A stretch of DNA of 64,000 bases from Pseudoduganella namucuonensis. Lineage in GTDB: Bacteria; Pseudomonadota; Gammaproteobacteria; Burkholderiales; Burkholderiaceae_D. The notes under the pieces were generated by a model. It had not been told where the DNA came from, searched no databases, and saw only the letters and a program-made list of their open reading frames with translations. The stretch is from positions 124,001 through 188,000 of the forward strand of contig NZ_FPBO01000002.1 of assembly GCF_900116645.1 (NCBI RefSeq). The letters are read 5' to 3'. Each line of letters begins with the position of its first letter. Positions within the stretch are counted from its first letter, which is position 1. The position numbers and the translations under genes were made by a program. Positions 1 through 7,397 of this stretch are shown here, in pieces.

Positions 1-1
1 C

Positions 2-2185
2 CCCTTCTGCGAAGCCAGCTGCGGCCTTGAAATCGAACTGCAGGACGGCCGGATCGGCAGAATCAAGGGCGACGAGGCGGACGTGTTCAGCGCCGGTTTC
101 CTGTGTCCCAAGGCCATCGGCCTGAAAGACCTGCACGAGGACCGCGACCGCCTGCGCACGCCCCTCGTCAAGCGCGACGGCGTGTTCACCGAGGCCACCT
201 GGGACGAGGCCTACGCCGAGATCGAACGGCGCCTGTTGCCCATCATCGAGCGCGACGGCGGCAACGCGGTCGCCACCGTGCTGGGCAATCCCGTGTCCCA
301 CAAGATGAGCCTGATGCTCTACTTCCCGCGCCTGGCCAAGGCGCTGGGCACGCGCAATATGTACTCCGCCTCCAGCGTGGACCAGATACCGAAGATGCTG
401 TCGGTGGGCCTGATGTACGGCGGCTGGCTGTCGGTGCCGGTGCCGGACATCGAGCGCTCGCGCTTCATGCTGATCATCGGCGCCAACCCCATGGTGTCGA
501 ACGGCAGCCTGTGGACCGTGCCCGACTTCCGCAGCAAAGCCAAGGCGCTGCGCGCGCGCGGCGGCAAGATCGTGGTGGTCGACCCGCGCCGCACCGAGAC
601 GGCGGACATCGCCGACGCGCACCACTTCATCCGTCCCGGCGCCGACGTGTTCTTCCTGCTGGGCCTGGTCAACGCGCTGTTCGACGAGCGCCTGGTGCGC
701 CTGGGCCGCCTGGAAGGCCACGTGAACGGCGTGGACCAGCTGCGCGAGGCCGTGCGCGGCTACGCGCCGGAAGCCGTGGCGGCGCGCTGCGGCATCGCGG
801 CGTCCGTGACGCGCGAACTGGCGCGCACGCTGGCCGGCACCGAACACGCGGCCGTGTACGGCCGCATCGGCACTTGCACGCAGCAGTACGGCACGCTGGC
901 CTCGTGGCTGATCGACGTCGTCAACGTGCTGACCGGCCACCTCGACGAGGAAGGCGGCATGATGTTCCCGAAAGCGGCCGCCTTCGCCGCCAACACGCGC
1001 GGCAAGCCCGGCGCCGGACGCGGCATCGCGAGCGGGCGCTACAAGAGCCGCGTGTCCGGCGCGGCGGAGGTTGCGGGCGAACTGCCGGTCACCTGCCTGG
1101 CCGAGGAGATCGACACGCCGGGCCCGGGCCAGGTCAAGGCGCTGATCGCCATCGCCGGCAACCCTGTGCTGTCCGCGCCCAACGGCGACCGGCTGGCCGC
1201 CGCGCTGGACCAGCTGGAATTCATGGTCAGCATGGACATCTACCTCAACGAGACCTCGCGCCACGCGGACGTGATCCTGCCCGGCGTCTCGCCGCTGGAG
1301 GACGCGCACTACGACGTCACCTTCACCCAGTTCTCGCACCGCAACCACGCGCGCTACAGCCCGCCGGTGCTGGCGCGCGAGGGCGGCGCCCCGGACGAGT
1401 GGGAAACCCTGCTGCGCCTGACCGCCATCGTCAAGGGCCGCGGCGCCGGCGCCGACATCGGCGCGCTGGACGACGAGCTGCTGCGCGAGGAGCTGGAGAA
1501 GACCGTCGGCCCGCTGGCCGACAGCGTGATGGGCATGCTGGCGCCGCGGCGCGGCGTGGAGCGCATGCTGGACCTGGGCCTGCGCGGCGGCGCCTACGGC
1601 GACCAGTTCGGCCGCGCGCCCGGCGGCCTCACGCTGGACAAGGTGCGGGCGGCGCCGTCCGGCATCGACCTGGGCCCGATGACGCCGCGCATCCCCGAGC
1701 TGCTGCGCACGCCGTCCGGCAAGATCGAGCTGGCGCCGCAAATGCTGCTGGACGACCTGGCGCGCGCCGCCGCCGACCTGGCCGCGCCGGCGCCAGGGCT
1801 GGTCATCATCGGCCGCCGCCAGCTGCGCTCCAACAACAGCTGGATGCACAACCTGCCGGTGCTGGCGAAAGGCGCCTACCGCTGCACCGCGCTGGTCCAC
1901 CCGGCCGACGCCGCCCGCCTCGGGCTGGCCGACGGCGGCCAGGCCGAGGTGCGCAACGGCGCCAAGCGGATCGAGGTGCTGGTGGAGGTGAGCGAGCAGA
2001 TGATGCCGGGCGTGGTCAGCCTGCCGCACGGCTGGGGCCACAACCTGCCCGGCACGCGGATGGGCGTGGCCGCCGAGCGCCCCGGCGTCAACCTGAACGC
2101 GCTGCTGGACGAGAACCTGCGCGACCCGCTGTCCGGCAACGCGGTGCTGTCGGGGATACCGATCGAGATGGCGCCGCTGGCCTGA
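2..2185 (+). CDS. Molybdopterin-dependent oxidoreductase, catalytic subunit (5' end outside window)
   Basis: The reading frame is open from base 2, so the true start lies to the left of the window. It encodes a member of the molybdopterin/[4Fe-4S] oxidoreductase (formate dehydrogenase/DMSO reductase) superfamily. The first residues show C-x3-C, then a third Cys in FLCPKA about 30 residues on, matching the N-terminal iron-sulfur ligand set. Later come the MGD-binding signatures IIGANPMVSNG and VVVDPRR, and near the end the dinucleotide-binding C-terminal domain (LIIGRRQLRSNNSWMHNLP, SLPHGWGHN). There is no Tat signal in the visible part. The substrate cannot be deduced. GC content and codon use are those of the host backbone, in contrast to the gene that follows. 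Its last codons (GNA...IEMAPLA) are partly duplicated near 37 kb. Confidence 0.9.
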   Translation, partial: PFCEASCGLEIELQDGRIGRIKGDEADVFSAGFLCPKAIGLKDLHEDRDRLRTPLVKRDGVFTEATWDEAYAEIERRLLPIIERDGGNAVATVLGNPVSHKMSLMLYFPRLAKALGTRNMYSASSVDQIPKMLSVGLMYGGWLSVPVPDIERSRFMLIIGANPMVSNGSLWTVPDFRSKAKALRARGGKIVVVDPRRTETADIADAHHFIRPGADVFFLLGLVNALFDERLVRLGRLEGHVNGVDQLREAVRGYAPEAVAARCGIAASVTRELARTLAGTEHAAVYGRIGTCTQQYGTLASWLIDVVNVLTGHLDEEGGMMFPKAAAFAANTRGKPGAGRGIASGRYKSRVSGAAEVAGELPVTCLAEEIDTPGPGQVKALIAIAGNPVLSAPNGDRLAAALDQLEFMVSMDIYLNETSRHADVILPGVSPLEDAHYDVTFTQFSHRNHARYSPPVLAREGGAPDEWETLLRLTAIVKGRGAGADIGALDDELLREELEKTVGPLADSVMGMLAPRRGVERMLDLGLRGGAYGDQFGRAPGGLTLDKVRAAPSGIDLGPMTPRIPELLRTPSGKIELAPQMLLDDLARAAADLAAPAPGLVIIGRRQLRSNNSWMHNLPVLAKGAYRCTALVHPADAARLGLADGGQAEVRNGAKRIEVLVEVSEQMMPGVVSLPHGWGHNLPGTRMGVAAERPGVNLNALLDENLRDPLSGNAVLSGIPIEMAPLA
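2160..2182 (+). repeat. Left copy of a 23-bp direct repeat flanking the biosynthetic island
   Basis: The core GATCGAGATGGCGCCGCTGG, extended to 23 identical bases, lies at the very end of the oxidoreductase gene. It recurs exactly at 37032-37054. Both copies encode IEMAPLA in frame and end just before a stop codon. The region between them is the low-GC island. This fits a left junction, although no recombinase gene is visible. Confidence 0.75.
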
Positions 2186-2217
2186 CCCGATTCCCACTCC
2201 ACCGGACGGCCGCTGCG

Positions 2218-2223
2218 TATAAT
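2218..2223 (+). promoter_or_regulatory. Possible -10 element ahead of the PPTase gene
   Basis: A perfect TATAAT lies 28 bases before the PPTase start, just inside the left island junction. No good -35 element is present at the expected distance, so this would be a weak or activator-dependent promoter. Confidence 0.3.
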
Positions 2224-2245
2224 TCGCGTCGTATCTGCGATTAAT

Positions 2246-2989
2246 ATGATGAATTACTCGGATCGGACGGAGTGGAAAATTAACGAGAGTACTTTTATTT
2301 ACGACGTACAAGCGGTGTCGATGCCGGACCTGCCCGACTCTTCATTGCTGAGTTGCCGCTTCGCACCCGCTCATTATCATGACAGCCTGTTCTTGCGTCA
2401 TGGCTTGCCTTTACCGGCCACCCTGGCGCAATCGGTTGTCAAGAGAAGGGCGGAATACCTCGCAGGACGCTACCTCTGTAAAAAGATGCTGGATGTCCAC
2501 GGACTGCCGTCCATCGTCCCCAGTGGCGCAAGCCGTGAACCGATTTGGCCCGCTGGATGGCTGGGTTCCATCACCCATACCCGCGATATGGCGATCAGCT
2601 GCCTTTGCCGCGATAGTGACATTGCGCTGCTTGGCATAGACCTCGAGGCCTGGATGGACGATAGTCTGGCAAGCAATATCGCCGACACCATCATCGACCA
2701 GCATGAGCGCCAATTGCTGGCCGGCCCCTGGCGCTTTTCCCAAGGTTTAAGCCTGGTATTCTCCGCAAAGGAAAGCTTTTTCAAGGCGGCGTTCCCGCTG
2801 GTGAAACGATATTTCGATTTCGACGGGGTGCGCATGGTCGATATCGATTACGCGGCCAAGCGATTCAGTTTGCGAGTCGCAGAACCATTGGCGCCCGAGT
2901 TGCCGCGCGGCCGCATATTGACCGGGTCATTCCAATACGACGAAAAATCTGTATTTACAGTGCTGGCACAACGGCCTTCGCTTTCGTAG
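2246..2989 (+). CDS. 4'-phosphopantetheinyl transferase (Sfp/EntD superfamily)
   Basis: This 247-residue protein should transfer the phosphopantetheine arm of coenzyme A to the carrier-protein serines of the PKS and NRPS encoded downstream on the other strand. The family signatures are in order: a basic substrate segment KRRAEYLAGRY (about 67-76), GSITHT (107-112), the Mg-binding GIDLE (130-134) and FSAKESFFKA (172-181). The length and motif order are closest to the EntD-type siderophore PPTases. The start has two adjacent ATG codons and no clear ribosome site. GC is visibly lower than in the preceding gene, which agrees with its being the first gene of the inserted island. It converges on the end of the long minus-strand operon. 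Confidence 0.92.
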   Translation: MMNYSDRTEWKINESTFIYDVQAVSMPDLPDSSLLSCRFAPAHYHDSLFLRHGLPLPATLAQSVVKRRAEYLAGRYLCKKMLDVHGLPSIVPSGASREPIWPAGWLGSITHTRDMAISCLCRDSDIALLGIDLEAWMDDSLASNIADTIIDQHERQLLAGPWRFSQGLSLVFSAKESFFKAAFPLVKRYFDFDGVRMVDIDYAAKRFSLRVAEPLAPELPRGRILTGSFQYDEKSVFTVLAQRPSLS

Positions 2990-3023
2990 AATTGGCCGGA
3001 CTGGCGCTGTCGAACCAGGGCGG

Positions 3024-3039
3024 GCGGGCCTACGCCCGC
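3024..3039. terminator. Hairpin between convergent genes
   Basis: GCGGGC-CTAC-GCCCGC forms a perfect six-base-pair stem with a four-base loop in the 51-bp gap between the PPTase stop and the stop of the last operon gene. There is no U tract on either strand, so its role as a two-way terminator is plausible but unproven. Confidence 0.35.
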
Positions 3040-3040
3040 A

Positions 3041-3526
3041 TCATGATCGCGGCATCAGCCTGGCAATCACTTCCGGAGCAATCACCCCTGAGTGAGCCAC
3101 CTTCCCGCCGCGCCCGTCAAACCAGTAGCTGCGAGGCAGCTCGCCATGCCATTTGCCATCGATCGCATATCGCAACTGCTCCGGCGGCGCCGCGCCAAAT
3201 GCCCATGCCTCCGACGCGATGCCTGCCGCCTTCAACTTTTTTTGCATCATTGCGGCATTCCGTTCATCGCTCAGCGTGTCCGTCGCCAACGTCACCACTT
3301 TCAAGCTTTTGTGCTTGCGCTTTTCCCGCGCAAGGTGGGTCAGACTGGCAAGGCAATACCCGCAATCAAGCGACCACACCACCAGCACGAACGGTTTTCC
3401 CTTTTGGCCCGCGAGGATGCGCGCCATGCCGTCGGCTTCGAAGGGCTGAATCGGTTGGGCCGCGTGTGCGGACGCCGTCAAAAGCGTCAACAGGCAGCCG
3501 GCAAGCAGACGTATCGTCTTTTTCAT
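3041..3526 (-). CDS. Periplasmic thioredoxin-fold protein (TlpA-like, CGYC)
   Basis: This is a 161-residue exported protein beginning MKKTIRLLAGCLLTLLTASAHA, a clear signal peptide. The ATG at 3526 is preferred over an upstream in-frame start because it sits behind AAGGGA and only two bases after the preceding stop. The mature part has a thioredoxin-like active site, W-S-L-D-CGYC, after a strand-forming VLVVWS. The conserved cis-Pro region is not obvious. Likely roles are disulfide or metal-thiol chemistry in the periplasm, for example keeping copper-binding Cys pairs reduced; that role is inferred from the neighbours. It is the last gene of the 29-kb operon. Confidence 0.75.
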   Translation of the reverse strand: MKKTIRLLAGCLLTLLTASAHAAQPIQPFEADGMARILAGQKGKPFVLVVWSLDCGYCLASLTHLAREKRKHKSLKVVTLATDTLSDERNAAMMQKKLKAAGIASEAWAFGAAPPEQLRYAIDGKWHGELPRSYWFDGRGGKVAHSGVIAPEVIARLMPRS

Positions 3527-3528
3527 GT

Positions 3529-4773
3529 TCAAGATCCCTTCATTGCCGCTATGCTGCGCACGCCTTCGTTCCGCGTACGCCATATCAGATAGATTCCCGC
3601 ATCGGCCGCCACCAGGCGCGGATGGTCGGAGCCGCCCTCGGTGCGCGCAAGTTCAACATTTCTCCAGGTCTTGCCGCCGTCGTCGGACACCTTGGCAAGA
3701 ATCGCAGTGGATTTGCCATCGAACTGCTTCCAGGCAAGCGCGATCGATTTCCCATGCACCGCGACGTCGGCATGCTGGGCTTGCGCGGAGCCAAGCCGTA
3801 CCGGCGTTTGCAAAACCCCGGACGGATCCGCACTGGCGTAAAACACGCCGCCCTCCTCGCCCTTGACGTTGAACCAGGTCTGATGCCGGGTTCCGTCGGC
3901 CGCATACGCCAACGCGGGACCGTGATGCGGACAGGCGTCGACCCGCCAGTCTTCGAAGGTGGCCCGGTTCAACGCGGGGAGCTTGCCGTCGGGCGTCAGT
4001 TCGATCAACGCATGGTCGCGCGCATTCGGTTCGAACACATGCCGCCACATCGCCACTGGCTTGCCGTCGGGACGCAGCGCCAATGCGATCCGGCAGCACT
4101 CGCAGGAGTGGTCGGCGATCTTGTAGTCGCCGCGGAAGGTCGCGCCGCCGTCGCCCGACACCGCGTAGTAGAGCGCCGCGCCGGCGTACTTCCGATTGCG
4201 CGTCCTGGCGGCTTCCAGGTCGCGCTTGTCGATCCATGCGACATAGATGCGGCCTTCCCGGTCCACTGTCATCGACTCGAAACGGTGCGTGATCACATCG
4301 CGATTGGCATGCACCACGATCGGCGCCGAAAAGCTTTGGCCGCCGTCGGTCGAACGGATGAAACGGATTTCAGCGGTGTGCGGCTTGGCCAGCGGTTTGG
4401 TGTAGCTGACATAGATCTCATCTTTCGATCCAAAAGCCAGCTTCGGCCGATTTTCGCCATCGGCCGAGATCGCGCTTTCCGGCTCGCGCTGCAACCGCTT
4501 CGGCACGGACCACGTCTGCCCCATGTCTGGCGAATCCCGCAAGACCACGTAGTCGCCGTCCGGCGTCGATTCCTTGCTTGCCAGCCATAGCCTGCCTTGC
4601 CTGTCGACCGCGGCTGTTGTGCCCAGTTCGGCCGGCTTGGCGGCTGGCGCTCCGGCTTTGCCGTGATGTTGGGGTGCGTGTTGCGCGGACACGCTAAATG
4701 AAATGCAACCCAGTGCGATCAATCCAGGCATGACGATGCGCGCAGCGCCAGTCATCAAATTAGATGTTTCCAC
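3529..4773 (-). CDS. Exported sialidase-like (BNR/Asp-box) beta-propeller protein
   Basis: This 414-residue protein has an N-terminal hydrophobic signal (ARIVMPGLIALGCISFSVSA) and several Asp-box motifs (STDGGQSF, SGDGGATF, SDDGGKTW), which mark a sialidase-type six-bladed propeller. The Arg triad of true sialidases is not evident to me, so hydrolase activity should not be assumed. Odd features are a CECC cluster (residues about 225-228) and a His-rich stretch just after the signal (QHAPQHHGK), both possible metal ligands. The start overlaps the end of the TonB receptor gene by 14 bases, and the stop is two bases from the next start. This suggests translational coupling and a role beside the receptor, perhaps as a periplasmic or surface accessory. 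Confidence 0.75.
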   Translation of the reverse strand: METSNLMTGAARIVMPGLIALGCISFSVSAQHAPQHHGKAGAPAAKPAELGTTAAVDRQGRLWLASKESTPDGDYVVLRDSPDMGQTWSVPKRLQREPESAISADGENRPKLAFGSKDEIYVSYTKPLAKPHTAEIRFIRSTDGGQSFSAPIVVHANRDVITHRFESMTVDREGRIYVAWIDKRDLEAARTRNRKYAGAALYYAVSGDGGATFRGDYKIADHSCECCRIALALRPDGKPVAMWRHVFEPNARDHALIELTPDGKLPALNRATFEDWRVDACPHHGPALAYAADGTRHQTWFNVKGEEGGVFYASADPSGVLQTPVRLGSAQAQHADVAVHGKSIALAWKQFDGKSTAILAKVSDDGGKTWRNVELARTEGGSDHPRLVAADAGIYLIWRTRNEGVRSIAAMKGS

Positions 4774-7054
4774 GAATTTCTCCCAAGATGGAACGGCCCG
4801 GATACGGGTGGAATACCCAGTATTTTCGATTGGTCAGGTTGTCGATCCCGAACGATGCCTCCAGGTTTTTCGAGATTCTGTAAGCGACTTTCGCGTCCCA
4901 TACCGTATAGCTGGAAACGCCGCCAAAGGTGTTGGCATTGACGTCGGTGTTTTCCAGCGTGCCGTACTGGCGGCCGGAATGGCGCAGCGCCAGGCTGGTG
5001 GTCCATTGATCGTTGGGGCGGTAGGCGCCGGTCAGGCTGCCGCGCACGCGCGGCAGCCTGACCCAGTTGTTGCCGACAATGGCGGGATTGTTGGCGTTTT
5101 CCAGGATGATGGAACGGACAAATGCGATATTGCCGGTCAGTTCCAGGCTCCGCACCACAACGTCGCAGGCACTCGCGGAAAACTCGACGCCGCGTGTGCG
5201 AACCCGGTCGATGTTCTGAATATTGGTGACGTTAGGCGTCACCAATATATTCTTCTGGTTGAAGATGGTGTCGCGGATGTCGTCCTCGAAGATCGACGCG
5301 CGCACCGTCCCGTTCGTCCGCTCGAATGCGATCGCGCGCTCCACCGTGAATTCCTTCGCCAGCGAACGCTCCGGTTTCAAATTCGGATCGTTGTTGACGA
5401 TGTTGCCCGCCACCACCGTCCCCTGAAACAGTTCCGACACGGTGGGAAAACGTACGCCCTTCCCGGCCGACGCCTTCCATATCCAGTCGGCGTCGGGCGT
5501 ATAGGTCACGGATGCTTTCGGCGACCATGCGGAGACGCTCCGCTCGGGATAAGGATTGTTGGCGCCGACGCGCTTGCCGTCGTAGGCCTTCCACTGTTCG
5601 TGGCGCAGCCCAAGCGTCGCCTGCCAGCGTGGCGAAATCCGCCATGCGTCCTGAACGAAGAATGCCTGCAAACCGGTCTTGCCGAAAAAGCCGGAATTCA
5701 GGTTCGCGGGATTGGCGCTTCCGTTCAACCAGTTGGCGGTGTCGAACACCAGGTTCTCGAGCCGGTAGCGGTTCGAGTGGTAGCCCATGGACAGCGCATG
5801 CGCCTCGTTCCTGGCAGGGGTATGGGTTCCCTGCAAGTCCAGCGTCTTCCAGCCTGTGCCGCCGCCGTCCGCATAGCTGCCGGCGAGGCCGCCGGAACTG
5901 GGCGCGCTCGCCGACGAGCGCGTCACGTCCGTCGCGATGTCGTACAGCGTCGCCACCGCGGATGCGTTCCAGCCGGTCTTGTTTTTTGTGGTCAGCTTTA
6001 AACCGAGCAAACCGTGCGCCTCTTCCACATTCTGCGGCGAGAACGCGGCTGCGGGGATTCGGTACACGGCGCCGCCGATGTTGACCAGTCCGCTGTCAAC
6101 CGTATTGCCGGCGGCGTCGCGCAAGATGCTCGCGCCGTGACGCCGGCTGTCGTTGTGCCAGTAGCTGTACAGTATTTCGCCGTACAGCACGGGAGAAAAG
6201 TCGTAACCCGCTTTCAATTTGAATTGTTCCTGCGAGCTATCCTCCAGCCCGGCGCCGTTCGGCCCCGCCAGGTACCACGGCCGGCCGGACGGGTCGAGGC
6301 CCCGGATCGCGCCCGTCACCGGGACGCCGACGCCCGAGGCGGCCGATTGCAGCGTGACATACTGCATCGGCTGGCTCTTGTTTTTCAGGCGGTTGGCGCC
6401 GATGGAATACGTCCAATCGCCGGCCTTGTCTCCCAGCCACGCGCTGGCCTGATGGCCGCCGTAGCTACCCGAATAACCCGCATCCTCGTAATGCTGGGTG
6501 AAATATTGCAGTTTGGCCGACGCTTCGAATTTTTTTGCTTGCCGCGTCGTCATGATGACCGTGCTGCCGATCGAGTTGCCGGGGTAGATCGCCGAATAAG
6601 GCCCATACAGCACATCGACGCGCGCCAGTTCCTCAGGGGCCACGACGTTCCAGCGCGGCGCATTGAACTGACCGAGGAACTGCGACAACAGATAGCCGTC
6701 CGCATAGACCAAGCCGCGCGGCGCCTGCAGATTGCTTGACGAACGGCCGCCGATCAGCGCATTGCGGTCGCCGATGTAGCGCTTGCGTATCGTGAGGTTC
6801 GGCATGTACTTCAGCGCATCCTCGACGTTGACGAAGTTCTGTTCGCGCAACTGCGCGGCGGTTTTGCTTTCAGTCGTGGTCGGCAGATTGGGGTCGAGCG
6901 GCGAGCGGCTGCCGGTAACAACGATGGCTGCGAGCGATTGGTCCATCGCGACGCCTTGCGCGCAAGCGCCGCAGGCGAACAGTTGGGAGACTGCCAACGC
7001 CAGCAAGACGGGCTGTGGTCCGCGTCGGTGGTGCTTGATTGTTTCGATCTTCAT
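4760..7054 (-). CDS. TonB-dependent outer-membrane receptor
   Basis: A 764-residue receptor with a signal sequence (about 1-33), a TonB-box-like segment (AIVVTGSR), an N-terminal plug containing the typical LYGPYSAIYPGNSIGSTV, and a C-terminal barrel. The barrel contains the usual YTPDADWIWKASAGKGVRFPTVSELF segment and ends IRGNI rather than in the commoner terminal Phe. It should import a metal-chelate or free metal complex using TonB energy. Ligand identity cannot be read from sequence. Co-transcription with metallophore synthesis genes favours uptake of the operon's own product, while an upstream DUF2946-like gene is a setting I associate with copper receptors of the OprC type. The ATG overlaps the preceding stop by four bases. 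Confidence 0.92.
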   Translation of the reverse strand: MKIETIKHHRRGPQPVLLALAVSQLFACGACAQGVAMDQSLAAIVVTGSRSPLDPNLPTTTESKTAAQLREQNFVNVEDALKYMPNLTIRKRYIGDRNALIGGRSSSNLQAPRGLVYADGYLLSQFLGQFNAPRWNVVAPEELARVDVLYGPYSAIYPGNSIGSTVIMTTRQAKKFEASAKLQYFTQHYEDAGYSGSYGGHQASAWLGDKAGDWTYSIGANRLKNKSQPMQYVTLQSAASGVGVPVTGAIRGLDPSGRPWYLAGPNGAGLEDSSQEQFKLKAGYDFSPVLYGEILYSYWHNDSRRHGASILRDAAGNTVDSGLVNIGGAVYRIPAAAFSPQNVEEAHGLLGLKLTTKNKTGWNASAVATLYDIATDVTRSSASAPSSGGLAGSYADGGGTGWKTLDLQGTHTPARNEAHALSMGYHSNRYRLENLVFDTANWLNGSANPANLNSGFFGKTGLQAFFVQDAWRISPRWQATLGLRHEQWKAYDGKRVGANNPYPERSVSAWSPKASVTYTPDADWIWKASAGKGVRFPTVSELFQGTVVAGNIVNNDPNLKPERSLAKEFTVERAIAFERTNGTVRASIFEDDIRDTIFNQKNILVTPNVTNIQNIDRVRTRGVEFSASACDVVVRSLELTGNIAFVRSIILENANNPAIVGNNWVRLPRVRGSLTGAYRPNDQWTTSLALRHSGRQYGTLENTDVNANTFGGVSSYTVWDAKVAYRISKNLEASFGIDNLTNRKYWVFHPYPGRSILGEIRGNI

Positions 7055-7392
7055 GACGCCTCAACATTTTTCATGGATGACAAGGCGCGTCTTGCCCGTC
7101 TTCCGCTACGGAAGACAAGAGTTCGCAGGACGCGCCGATATTTGGACGCGCGGCTGTTCAGCGTGCGCGGCGGCAGGACGGGCACATGCCGTGCCAGCAG
7201 GCGGAACGGGCAATGGATGCCATTCGCGTGATCCGAATGCGGTTCCCCTGCCACGCCGTCAGCTGGCGCCAAAGCAGCGAACAACATCAGCGCGGCCAGC
7301 CACCGGACCAAGCCATGGCGCCACCCGGCCCTACGAAACGCGGCGGCGAATACAAGCGATGAGTCACAGCGTGGCGGCGTCTGGCCCATCAT
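7051..7392 (-). CDS. Small exported protein resembling DUF2946
   Basis: This 113-residue protein has one hydrophobic signal/anchor segment (LVRWLAALMLFAALAPADGVAG, about 28-49), then HSDHANGIHCPFRLLARH and an Arg-rich tail. Length, the ALAP signal region and a HCPF motif resemble DUF2946 proteins, which are often encoded beside copper-type TonB receptors. The usual second Cys of the CPxC pair is Arg here, so the resemblance is imperfect. It lies five bases after the multicopper oxidase stop and overlaps the receptor start by four bases. A possible role is periplasmic copper handling; this is inference from family and context. Confidence 0.55.
   Translation of the reverse strand: MMGQTPPRCDSSLVFAAAFRRAGWRHGLVRWLAALMLFAALAPADGVAGEPHSDHANGIHCPFRLLARHVPVLPPRTLNSRASKYRRVLRTLVFRSGRRARRALSSMKNVEAS
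7098..7116. promoter_or_regulatory. Perfect hairpin upstream of the TonB receptor start
   Basis: GTCTTCCG-CTA-CGGAAGAC is a perfect 8-base-pair inverted repeat with a three-base loop, 44 bases ahead of the receptor ATG and inside the 3' part of the small upstream gene. It could be an RNA processing or attenuation site setting receptor levels within the operon, or a protein-binding site. Confidence 0.4.
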
Positions 7393-7397
7393 TTCGA

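Noticed and set aside
103..2244. A 713-codon open frame overlapping the oxidoreductase gene in another frame
   Set aside because: Arg/Pro/Gly/His-rich translation with no domain: a typical antisense-free shadow in very high-GC DNA. Many similar long frames occur throughout (for example 2992-4590, 43894-49371 and 57752-60967).
3529..4773. Calling the propeller protein a true sialidase
   Set aside because: Asp boxes are present but the catalytic Arg triad, Tyr and Glu could not be identified, and there is no sialic-acid gene nearby.
4760..7054. Assigning the receptor as a ferri-pyochelin or copper receptor by name
   Set aside because: The sequence shows only generic plug and barrel signatures. 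Ligand cannot be named without phylogeny.
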